A stretch of 64,000 bases of DNA, taken from contig NC_088170.1 of assembly GCF_028769735.1 (NCBI RefSeq), positions 48,517,585-48,581,584 on the forward strand, given 5' to 3'. The stretch's first letter is position 1. Each line of letters starts with the position of its first letter. The position numbers and the translations under genes were made by a program. A model generated the notes under the pieces. It ran no database searches. It saw nothing but the letters and a program-made list of their open reading frames with translations, and was not told the origin of the DNA. Origin of the DNA: Zonotrichia leucophrys gambelii (lineage: Eukaryota; Chordata; Aves; Passeriformes; Passerellidae). This document shows positions 24,643 through 36,300 of the stretch, one piece after another.

Positions 24643-24648
24643 ATTAAA
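24643..24648 (+). terminator. LSM8: LSM8 polyadenylation signal (ATTAAA)
   Basis: An ATTAAA hexamer, the commonest variant signal, lies about 140 bases after the stop codon. A T-rich downstream stretch follows, so cleavage should fall near 24660-24670. Later AATAAA motifs could serve longer forms. Confidence 0.65.
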
Positions 24649-24669
24649 GTTTCTACATTTTGCTAAAGA

Positions 24670-27600
24670 TACTTTCATTGAATTTCTTTTGAATTTCAGG
24701 CTGCATAATTTCACTGGGAAATGCAATCAGTATCAGTGATGGTCCTGGTACTGTGTATATATACCTTGTTCTTAAAATAAGATCTCATTCCTAAAGTTAA
24801 ACCAAGGTTTTTTTCAAGTTAACCGAGGATTATTTGAAGGTAGAGGTGTGCCAGTCAGTTTAACCATCTCTAAATGTAGTTGGGGCTGTCTGTAGAGAAC
24901 TGTTCTTTGTAATTTTTTTTTGTCTATGTGTGTAGTGCAGAAAGGAAGAATGTTAAAAGCTTTCACAGTCTAATTAATGGCATATGCACATAGTACTTTT
25001 TTTTTGTGGTGTCAGACCTTGACTCCACTGGAAGTGCAGGAGTTTGTAATGCCTTTAATCCTTGCAGACAAATTGGAGAAACAGATTTTTGAGCAGGAAC
25101 AAAAAACCCAAATGCATGATTTATTTGAAGCCCATTAAATTCCAGACCAACTAATTCTCTGTCTTTACCTTTCAGCAGCTGTTGTGTTGCTCAAAATTTG
25201 GGTGAGACCTACAGAAGAGAATTGTGTGTTTGCTAAGGTGTAACCATTGTCTTAGAATGTAGTTTAGAAGACACAGAAGTACTTTTGGTAGGAAAATTAC
25301 TTATTTTGAAAGAAATTTGGCTTAATATTGGATCTAAGGATCCCAAACAATGGTCACATACAGACCTCTTATACCAAGCTGAGTGGGACCAGCTGTGTGC
25401 AGCATAGTGTGTTTGATGCCATATCAGCATGAAGTCTGTACTCTTGAACAAAGCTCTTGTTATTCCCCAGTGTCCCACAGGTCCAGTATTTTTCCCCTGT
25501 ATATAAATGTGCTGCCAAAACAAACAAAAAGGAATTTTAATGTGCATATTAGGGGTTTTTATACTAATTTTACTATTAAATGGGATTTTTTTCATTGCAA
25601 GTTCACTGTTTGGAAACCAAATACATTGAAGATACTTGTTTTCTATAAAATGTCTCTCAAGTCTTGTAGCTTCCGCCTTGTTTTCTAAGATTGTTCTTGG
25701 TGGAGCATGTGAAGCCCAGCAGACCTTTTTTTGCCTTTATCCATCTTGTGATCTAGTACTGTGTTGTGTTCTGTCCACGTTTCTTCTTGGAACTGCCAAG
25801 GAAACATTGAATAAGTCAAATAATGTTTTTCCTGTGATTACCAGAAGTCAGTACTAATCCTGGCCATAATTGATTATGTCAAGAGAATCAGTTTCATTAA
25901 ACAGTCAAGAAAAAGCCTTTTTGCTACTGAAATGCTGATACCGTCACAAGAGAAAAGAAAGTATAGGAACTGAATTGTATTGATAAAGAAAAAGTAGGTT
26001 ATTAAATTAGGTATTTTAGAGCTCAGCAAAAAGTGCAGAGGCAAAGAGTGGAGTCAGGATGCACTAATGCACTACTTATTGTTGGATGTATTAGGAGAGC
26101 TGTAGTTGAAGCACATGGATTGAATACTTGTAGTAGCACTGGAAAAACTATGGAAATATGTTGTCTTATAGCTGAGAAATTATGTTTGAAGATTAGTTAT
26201 GGAATGCTAATGCATTATGGGGACCATTTACCTGAAACACATCATTTGCAATGGTGAAGGAATCAAAGCCAGGAGACCTAGTCAGAAGGTATTTATTAAA
26301 ATCAAATGTAGGACTTGATAATTCTTTAAAAAATTTAAGATGCAATTAAAGCTTTGTGAACTTTCAGGGACTCTAAGCTATAGTGGCTAACTAGGTACCT
26401 GTAAGTATAGAGAAATCACTCAGTAAAACAGTATTTAATGCATGAAGTTGAATTATAACCAGTCTGAAAGAGTATTTTCATTGAATCAAGACTGTAGCAC
26501 AGTAGGCTAAAAAACAGATCACCAATGAGAGTAATTTATGTCATTGTTTTCATAAATGAAAAAAGATGGGAAAAATCAATGCAATTGAAACCACAAAGTG
26601 GCCATAGACTGATGGCCTAGTAGTAGTGATCCTGAAGAGAGCCAGAGAGTGTTAGTCCCCAGAGGAAGAGTGGGGTGGAAGCTCAGCACATGGAAAGCCT
26701 GTGTATGTGTCTTCACACTAGGGGAACTCTGCAGTCAGTGTTGCAAGCACATTGAAGGTAGTAAAAAGGTACAACAGAGCAAATAAGGCAGAGCTGAATT
26801 TTTGAGAGCAAAACCCAGATGCTGAAGAGGTGTGAAAGGACTGGATGGAATGAGAAAAGAGCACTACAGGTTCTCCTTCTGTGTTGAGAAGGGACCTTTG
26901 CTGTGTGCAGCTGGCTGGGTTGAAGGTTCTCCTGTTTAACAGTGATTGCAGAGATGCAGCAAAGCAAATTTCTCCTGGGAGATAAGTAGTGTCTGCAAAA
27001 AGCCTTTGCTTTATTCTTCCTGGAGAGAAAAGTACTCTCAACAAAGAAAGAGTAACTCTTTCTGGAACTGAAGGTGCTCCCTAAGAGTTCTGACTGCTGG
27101 TGCCTTATGGCTGTCAGCTGGTTGCATGGGGTACATGAAGAGCCCTGCTGAGATCATGAATACTTTCTTCCTGAAACTGTCTTCCTGCAGTGAGCCTAGA
27201 TTAAATATTCAGTAAATAACTGGGATATTTACAGGGATAAAATCTAGTGAGTCCTTGCAGAGTAATAAACATACTATACAAAAATGAGAAGGGCAGAAAA
27301 AGGTGATACTAAGGCCAAAAGGAAGTAATGCTGAATTGGAGGTAATTGTCATATGCCATTGAATTTCCTGCATTGTCATAGGTTGGTCACTTCCTCCTTT
27401 TGTTTGGTTAATTGAGATCTTGAAGTGAAAGGACAACTCTTGACTAGTGGAGAAACCCTCCAGTGAAATGAATGAGCTGGTTTATGAAGAGATGAAGTAA
27501 ATTAATTTAGTGTGCATGAAGAAACAGAGAAACAACCTTCTGTGGTCCAAGGGCAATTTCTCTAACTGCAATCCACATCAAAGTGCTTCAAATATTGCAT

Positions 27601-30600
27601 GGCCTACAAGTGGGTTACTGGCTGTACCTGGATTGAACACGGGTACTGTTGTGAGGATGTAATCCCACAGTGGACAATTTCTGTACAACTTGACCTTTCC
27701 TATCAACTATAGCCTGTTGTCCTTAGCCCTGGAGGTAATGTTTATTCTCCACTCCATTTTATAAGTAAACAGCTGAGATACACATCAAACACTCAGTGCT
27801 AGAACTGAACATAAAGTGCAGGTCGACGGTATTTATCTCATGGCCACTACTGCTTTTGTAGCAGATGCACCAAATCTGCGTGCCTGAGTAGGTGTTTTGT
27901 ACCCATGGCAACATAATTCCACCAATTAGCCTCTGCTGCACTCTGCTAAGAATTTTATTCTGCAGATTGATATAGAAATTATCCTTAAATACCAGAGTTG
28001 TATTTTCCATGCATTGGTATGAAAGGATTTAATTTATTCCATTGTTAACATGACAAATAGTAAGTCATCTACTGTTGCTTCTTTAGGAATTAAATTACCA
28101 TGACCACAATAGCACTTCTCAAGGAGAAGCCTCAGTTGAAGAGACTTGGAAACTGTGAGTGTGAGTTATGCCAGTTAGAACACCAAGGTGTGTCTGCTAG
28201 TTATATTTGGTCTATGATACATTTGTGTACCAGTGTATGCTACTCTACTTTTTACTAATGGATTCTTGTTTCTACTTTCCAATTTAGAGAACTGCAGCTT
28301 ATTGATAAGAATAATGGAAATAATTCAGTGGATTAAATGACACTTGAAGTAGCCAGAAAAACTCATATCAATCAGTTTGAACTTGTGTGTTGCTTAAATA
28401 ATAAGGCATTATAGCTTCAAGTATCAGGTATTCATGGACAAATAACTATGAAACCCAGATGTGCCAGAAGTTCAGGATTGTTGAGGTGAGGGAGGGAAAG
28501 CTTGTACAACACCTAGGTTAACAATACATGACAGAAGATAGTAAAGAGCCAGGTATTTGTTCTGGAAATCCTGTTCCTGATGGTCTCTCTCAGAGTGCTA
28601 TATTTTGCCTTAGGGTCCTTTTCAGGGGCCTGTTTTTTCTGTAGCTTTTACAGTAGGGGCAGAAATGCTGACATTTCTTACATCAGTAGCATTTTCCCTG
28701 AAGGAAATAAAAGCTCCACTGACGCAGGTGAAAACCGAAGCTGAAAACGCAATAGCATTCAGACTTTTGCCAAAACCTGCTTACTGCCATAAAAGCAGGA
28801 CTTATCTACTTGTTAATGTTCCTTCCTGGAGCATTGCAGCACGTTCCAGGAGCTCTGGAACTTGCTTGGAACAATGTGCTGCTGCCGGTCAGCCTTACAT
28901 CAGTGCCACCGGATGCCAAAAAATTTCACTCAGTGATCAACTTCTTTCCGGCTCCTTGCACTTTTAGATGAAAGGCTTGCATTGCTTTAGAGAGGACAAG
29001 CACATGTGCATGTGCTGCTTTTGTCTGCTTAAACCTCTTTAATGGCTTTCCTGCCATTCTGTTTTATACTCTAGGTTTATTTTATCTTTTCTGTCAAATC
29101 CAGTGATGATTACAGTGCATAGAAATGAGAGTGGAAATTATTCAGTGGAGAAATTGAAGAAGTTGGACCTGAAGTACTCTAATGCATAAAAAGTAGAAAT
29201 AACTAGGATGGAAACCTGTTAAATGTGAAGAGTGTTGGGCTTTACAGCAGTGGTCATTGTAGTGAAATTCTCTTAAACACAGGTACAGTTATTGTATCTG
29301 TATAAATCATTCATCTTATAAGAAATACTGAGAAATTGTGAGAAAACCTTTTCTACTCAGAAGTATTTTAAGGCACTGGAATTTTATATGGAAGCTTCCT
29401 ATCCTAAAATGGTACTTCTTAATTATGGCTATTGCTTTTTATTTTTGTGCTTAAATTTTTGGTAATTCTCACTTGTGTAAATTTCAGACTTCAGCTCTGT
29501 TGGTGATGCAGATGGAAACCTGTATGCACATAAATGCTGTCATGTTTCTGCAAATTGGCCAGAGCTGCAGGGGGTGTATGGCTGGGATCTGCAGCATTCA
29601 CAGTGATGAACATGTGTGATGGAGAGACCTTGGATACAGGGGACAGGCTGTCAAGCTTGTATTCAAAGCAGCATGCATGCAAAAGACCAAGAATAAACAT
29701 GCAGCATTAACCCCCCCCCCCCAAGCTATCTATAAAGGTTTCAATTTTGGTTTGCAGCATTTCCAACTAATAAAACCATTTCATGCCAAGTGCCATGTAA
29801 ATACCACCTCATCTGTACCATTTAATGCATACAGACCTCATCTACAGTTCTGTTTTGCACTGAGTTACCAGACTGAACAGAAGCCAAGGCAGGAAGTGAT
29901 TGTGGCTAAGGAGCTGATGCTGATTGAAAATGTGTGGTGCTGTGGAGGAAACATCAGACAATAGAACCTCAGTCAGTTTGGAAACAGATTTAAAAACCAG
30001 CACCTTAGGATGTAAACAGTCAATAGGACTGGGGCCAGCCTTTCTCCTAACAATCACATCATTAGCAGTAGGAGTGTGCAGAATGATTTCCATGATTAAA
30101 GTGCAAGTGCAAAATCCATGAAGGCGTGTGCTCATCAATACTGAACGGGAGCAGCCTTCTTGCTTTTTGCTGTGTTTCTTCTATGGATTATTCTAACTCA
30201 TCCTGGATACAAGAGTCAGGCATGAGGTTTAAATCTAGGAAGGGCAAATGGTCAAGGACTTTGAAAAGAAAGGTGTAAGATTATTTTGTGTAACTGTAAT
30301 AAGGTAGGATCCCTCTGAAATTGTGCTTCTGATTTTCAAGACAGCTTCTGTGAAAAGTCATCAGCTCACATTCAATTAAAATTGTCAGGATCCAAGTGGA
30401 AACAGTCTCTGATAAGATTGGAACAGAGCAATTATAATTTAAGTGAAGATTATTATGTGGCTGAATAGGACAGCTTCCTCATTTGTCTAGAGACTAGTTT
30501 AACTTGGATCATTTATAACAGCCATGAAGTAATTTTGAGTTTTATGCTGCAACTTCTGATTTCACCATTTTACAAAAGTCCAGCCAATGCAGAAAGGAAT

Positions 30601-30980
30601 AAGAAAAGCAAACATTAATATGTTTGTATGTATCCATTTCGTTGATGGGTAAGACATGTATACTGTACATGTCAATAGTTTTGAGTTTGGTTCTAATTAT
30701 GCTATTTCTGAGTTTCAATGGCAAAGTGCAGATGGCAGCAAAATGGCCCTTAGCTAAAGGGGAATTACCAGGCTATCCTACTGTTAATGCCACTCTTCAA
30801 CACACAGGTGTGCCTGAGCAATGCCCTGCATTGTCTTGGGTCTTTAAGCAGCAGAGCATTAGTTATGAAAGTACTGAAAGGACTGAAGTTCCCATGCTCC
30901 CTGCCATGGGCCACCTGAGCCTCAGTAATTTAATAAAGTGAGAAATTTCTAAGAAGCTTCTACCACAGGACACATTTGCC
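24670..30980. other. Intergenic DNA between convergent genes
   Basis: No gene recognised. Reading frames are short (at most about 120 codons) and show no domain or exon pairing. A run of 12 C residues lies at 29711-29722. Possible conserved non-coding elements cannot be judged from one sequence. Confidence 0.55.
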
Positions 30981-30991
30981 TGGCCTCTGGC

Positions 30992-31560
30992 TGTTAAGAT
31001 CTGACCAGTTATTAAAATTATTAGAGACAAGCCTCTGTCTGACTAAAGGTGAAAGCGAGACCATATTTTTATTTATCAGTAAATGTGAGGTAGAGAGAGA
31101 TAGGAAAAAGTCAAGTGGAGAAGGAGAGGGAGAGAAGAGAGACTGAAAAACAGAATAGACATCAGAAGTATCACCACCCCGCAGGTTCCAATGACAGCCT
31201 CTTGGTTCTCTTGTCTCATTGGGTTGCAGTCCTGTTGATGTGGTGGTTGCAGACTGTACCCATCAAGTGGGCAGGAAAGAGCCCACATAACACCAGGTCC
31301 ATGGGGTTTATATTAGCTGAGGCTAGGTGGAAAGGCCCCTCTACTTCCCCTAGATGATGCAGGACTGGGTCATGGGACATTCTCTGAGTCGTTGACATCT
31401 TCTAAGGTGTTGCAGCAGTCTCTTACCCATTATAGCTCAATTAATCATGGCCCACCAGCTGAGATAAAGACCTTCACCCCATAGTACTTCAGAAGGGAGT
31501 TCTCACAGCTGAGCCATTATGTAAGGGAAGATCTGGCATGGTAAGAAGGACTATCCCACT
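30992..31560 (-). repeat. Possible LTR-like repeat, minus orientation
   Basis: On the minus strand a TATA-type box (TATAAACC, from TTTATA near 31308-31313) is followed about 240 bases later by AATAAA (from TTTATT near 31070-31075). The segment is more GC-rich than its flanks, as an LTR would be. A TG-type end could lie at 30992. I found no matching far end or target-site duplication, so borders and class are uncertain. Confidence 0.35.
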
Positions 31561-31906
31561 TGGCAGGATTTGCCTGTTATCAGCCTCTTCTGTTATCTGG
31601 AATCCCAGTTTGCAGCCTCAGGTGTGCACACCCACCTGCACTGGGGAGGCCACTCTGTGCACCAGTGGCCAAGCACCCAGGTGATTGTTTGAGCCAGTCC
31701 AGCCTCCTGCAGCAGCTGGGCAGTTACTGCACCTGGTCCAGTGTTTGAGTCACTCAGCTGTAGCAGGCCAGTCTCTTACACGGGGACAGGAAAGGTGCAT
31801 CTGTGAGCACAGGACAGTTCTGGAGACTTCTATGAGCAGGGAAGGGGTGGAAAGCAGTGTCAAAAAAAAGGAACAATAAAACAAAGCCATGTTCTAGACT
31901 GCAAAG

Positions 31907-31912
31907 TTTATT
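31907..31912 (-). terminator. Polyadenylation signal of the ANKRD26-like gene
   Basis: TTTATT on the plus strand is AATAAA on the minus strand, followed on that strand by a T/G-rich stretch (TTTGTTTTATTG). It is a plausible end for the minus-strand gene and would give a 3' UTR of about 1.35 kb after the stop at 33248. Whether it is the main site is inferred. Confidence 0.5.
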
Positions 31913-32564
31913 AAATATCAAGTTCAATTAAACACAGTGTAATAACTTCACAAAAATGTATTCATATAAAAAAGAAGAGTGTTGACAGCAGCATTTAATG
32001 CTTTTCTCACTATCTGTTAACTCAAGTCCTCAAAATAGTGGGTAAAATCCTAAAATTCTTTCAGTCTTGATTCATCTCAGTACAATTATTCTTACTTTTC
32101 CAGAACTGTGACTTTTGCGATGGGAAGTGACAACACACATCTTAATTAAAAACCAGTAACTCTCTGAAATAAAACTGCGTATATGGTTGCTATCAATTTT
32201 CCACCGCATCTGTGCTACAGACACCACATCATTAGCTGCTAGCAGCAACAAAAAGATTGGGTATGCTATCACACAAGTTCTGGAGAGTACTGAGTACTGA
32301 GGAGTGTTGATAATAATAATGTTCCTTTTTTATCCCTCCCACTGAAAGTGTTTTCAGGTGTACCGTGTTTAAGCAAGAGCTGCAAAAGTCTGAAGCTGCA
32401 GCAATTTTTCATACAGAAATCAACACCAATACCATGAGAGGTACTGAGTTTGAATACCCCTCATGATATTCAAGTGTATTGTGACAGTGACTCATCATGA
32501 GCCTATGGAGGCTTTGGAGTCTCCATTTTTTAATTAAAAAACCAACACAGATCTGGGAAACTAA

Positions 32565-32648
32565 CTAAAGGTGGTCCTCCTGGAGCAGGAGGGCTAAAAA
32601 AAATAGCCTCCAGAGGTCCCTTCCAAACTCACTCATTCTGTGATACAA
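32565..32648 (+). mobile_element. CR1 LINE 3'-end fragment
   Basis: GGTGGTCCTCCTGGAGCAGG, then CCAGAGGTCCCTTCCAAACTC and ATTCTGTGAT, is the terminal portion of a CR1 in plus orientation. It lies in the predicted 3' UTR of the minus-strand gene. Confidence 0.75.
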
Positions 32649-33247
32649 AATAAAAATACCAAAAGACCATAAAACAAGTCTTGGCACTACTACACACTCA
32701 CAGTCATTTTAAACTTATGTTGCGTAAAGTGACAACAATGTAAAGTGCCCTTTTCTCCAGCTTGAACACCACTATAAGTTAATTAGCAGAACTTAGTACT
32801 GCATCAGGATTGAAGCACTGGGCTCAAAGAACATCAAATGATGTCCTAAGCACTGAAATAACACTGGAGAACTTACAAACACATTGAATGAAAGGAATAA
32901 ACAAAACAAAGGGAATGCTTTTGTTAAAACAGAGAACACAAATAATGCAACATAATGAAACTACTGTAAGAGGAAACATTTCTGACAGTTTTGTCAAGCT
33001 CAAGAATCCAGATCAGTCAATCTCCTGGTCAGAAAAAAACAGATGTGGTTCTTACTGTGAGTGCAAAAGAAACCAGCTATGCAGAAAAAAACCCAACAGA
33101 TGGGTGAACTGTGCTTGACATCCACTTAATAGAGTTTGTATTCAGTCTGCAATGAACAAATTTTCATTTCTGAACTGGGGAGAAGGGAAACCATAAATGT
33201 GCTTTCTATAAAAGCAAAGTGTTCAGAGCCTTTCCACAGCACTTAAT

Positions 33248-33369
33248 TCAAATCATGTAATTTTTGGTTAAAACATCACGGTACTCCTCTATTGCTCTGG
33301 AAAGGGGATCCTGGTCCACATTAAGGTTTTTGGAAGATCCAGCACTTCCAGTTTCAAGTTCAGCAGTGG
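33248..33369 (-). CDS. ANKRD26: ANKRD26-like terminal coding exon (exon 27)
   Basis: The acceptor TTTTCCCCTCAG precedes CC, which completes an Ala codon. The exon encodes TAELETGSAGSSKNLNVD through RDVLTKNYMI, then TGA at 33250-33248. An Ala-Glu-Leu-rich start followed by a short polar tail is the ending expected in this family. Confidence 0.9.
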
Positions 33370-36300
33370 CTGAGGGGAAAAGAGACAAGATTCCTCATGT
33401 TACTTCTACAGCAGACATGGAGAAATAAGGCACTGTAAGAAGATTTGACATTACTTGATAGTCTGCAAATCTGAACAAGACTTTAAAATTTCCAAGGACA
33501 CCTAATAAGGGAAGAGCTGGGCACAAAGGAAGAAACACATTTTGTGCACATGTGCTTATCAGTCAACAGCATTTCTAAAGCTACTGACAGACATTCCAGA
33601 GGCTACACCCTGAACATCTTGTGGGACTCCACATGACTCCAGTGGCCTTTAACAGGGCTGCTTAATGGAGCCCCTGCAGAGCTCTTCAACCTGAAGTCTT
33701 TGCTTTCCTTAAACGTTCAGAGCTGTGCTTGATTGCAACACTGCAACTGCACAGCTGCAGTCCCTGCAAAGCAGCGACTCTGGAGGACCAGCCATCATGA
33801 AGCAAGTGGATTTCCTCTTTGGATGCCTGGCCTCAAGTTACAGAGTGTGTTTTAGGCTCCATGTTGCAAGCATTGAACTCATGTTTGCCTAAACACTACT
33901 GAACCATCTCTTCCTAAAGAAATGTTGTCTTTTATCCCTGATCAAGTTCTTCTTAATTATTCAAAACAAGACTGCAACACCTAAGCTACATAGACAAGCC
34001 ATGAATCATAGCAAAAAAAAAATCAAGATCTAAGAGCAGAGAATATGTAGGGTATGGTTTAGTACTGAATGCAGTCCATGTACAGGAAAGAAAGGGATGG
34101 CTGCAGTCTATAAAGATCTGTAAAAATCTGGGGGCTTCTTTGATGTTTTTGCTGGAGATTAACTCTAGTGAGTAGCAGCTTCATCCTAGGCTGTGTTTCT
34201 GAGTGGAGCAGTGGATGAATTTTCTTTTTGCTTGTGCATGTTATGTTATGCACTCCAAGGCAAGTGCATAACATTCTATGCAATGTTTTGGAAAGCAGGA
34301 ATTTTTTGCATTCAAGTCTAAACTGGAGAGCTTGCAGGAAAAAATCTCTGTGCTTAGCAGAAGTTGAAAATAATGGCTTGAAAATTGTTAGAAATAACAC
34401 CTTATTCCTTAATAACCCTCTAAATGGAATGACTCATTACCTTCTTTCAGTTCCTTAGTAATTTTTTCATCCAGTTCCTGTCGTACCTAGAATTATACAT
34501 TAAAAATATAGTTAAGACACAATATGACCCAAATGTAACTGCTAAAACTTCTAAAACATTCTTAAACCCCATGGACAACATGATTAAACCTAAAAATATC
34601 ATCCCAAATGGAGATGATGGCCAAGAAGATGCTGAAGGCCACATGAGCTATGTGGAAAGGCTGAGAGAGCTGTGACTGTTTCTTTCATGGAGCAGACAAA
34701 GCTCAGGTGACCCTGTCTGTGTGTATTAACTACCGGGGCTGGAGTAACAGAGATGGAGCCAAACTCTTCTCAGTGCTACCAAAAATTTTTCAAGTGTGGA
34801 AATAAAGCAAACACATGGATTTCTCTGAAAAGGAAGGAAAAAGGCCGTTGAATGAAAATACACCTTCAAGGACTGACAATGTCTCCACTGTCCTCCTGCC
34901 CCCTCTGGAAAAGTCATGAAGTACCAAGGACTGAACAACAGGCCCTAATGAGGCCTCAACAATAGACCTGGAGGCAAAGTTGACCTTAGATGAACCTTCC
35001 AACCAAATGTTATCTATATATATATATGTGCTCATTAACAAACTATTGTTATATGTGTACATTTACTGGCAGAACATGTATTTACCTTTCCGCTTCTAGA
35101 AACTCATCTGGCCTAACCCCCTAAGGGGGTACAGGATCTAAAACTTGATTCCTCCTTGAGCCCTGGCCAGGCTTTGGGAGAAAGCCGACAGGTGAATGAA
35201 ATTACACATTATGTCAGCTTGTTTGTTTAACAGTATAAAAGCTGGACTATTTTCACAGCAAAGCTGGGGGAGCCTGGTGGCCTTCAAGGTGGATGCACCA
35301 CAGGAGTTCCCAGTTACCTCAGTTCTCCAGTCCTTCACTGACACTTTTCCCTGACAGCTGAGGTGTCTCAGACTTGTTTTATAGCAAAGTACTGGAGTAA
35401 TTGGTGATGTATCTTTCTTTATTACTAAAGGCAATCTTTTGTAGTATTCATTAGGAGCATTACTTAGCTTGTCCTTTATAATTATTTGCTAATGATTATA
35501 TGCTTTGCTTAGCTCAGCATATCCTTCCAGAATTCAATGGAGTTTTACATTATAGTAAATTCCACTGTTCCTCGAGTCGGTGTCTGTCTCACTGCTTAGC
35601 TCTTCAGGCAGTAACATACTGAGTCACTTGCAGCAGTCACCATCTCAGTAATTCTGTTTCAGGAGGTGATGTTGACTTACTACTTACCTATGGGGCTTCT
35701 TGAGCACAGAGTAAGTTGGATCTTCCAAGACTCCATGAGATGATAGTCAGGGTCTAGGAACTCAACTTCACAGCAGCACTGCTACTGCACACACAACTGC
35801 TATTGCTACCCAGAACTTCCTGACTGTCAGAACAGGCAAGGGCACTAAAGAGCCTTCTCCTCTAGTTTAACCAAGTTCCATCAGCAGAGGTGAAATCCAT
35901 ACATACGGTGCCATCTTACAGAGGCTGAGCTACCACAGAAGCCATAACTTCACAAAGACAAAAAGCACAGAACTACTGGGCAGGAGTCACTCTTTTACTC
36001 AAGAGAAACCAGCAAGTTCAAAGTGTCCCCAGCTTTAGGCTAATGTGAATGCCTCAGTAAGTTTGAATCAAACCCAGCAGCATAAATAGACAAAACATTT
36101 GCAATAGCACCCAAGGTTAAATAGTACAGGCTACAAACCTTGTCATATATCTGGCTGCAAAGAGAGAAAAGATTTTTGATTAAGGATCTGAAGAAAGAAA
36201 AACAGCCTGAAGTTCAAAGGTCTTCAGTGAGACACAAGAACAAGGCCTACATGTACATGAGGCAAGGAAAAAATCTCACAACAGAAAGACCACTAAAAAT

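Larger units (their letters stand above)
31890..33247 (-). other. ANKRD26: Predicted 3' UTR of the ANKRD26-like gene
   Basis: Runs from the stop codon to the AATAAA-directed site. No other gene was seen inside. It contains a sense-to-plus CR1 tail fragment, which would be transcribed as its reverse complement. Confidence 0.45.
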
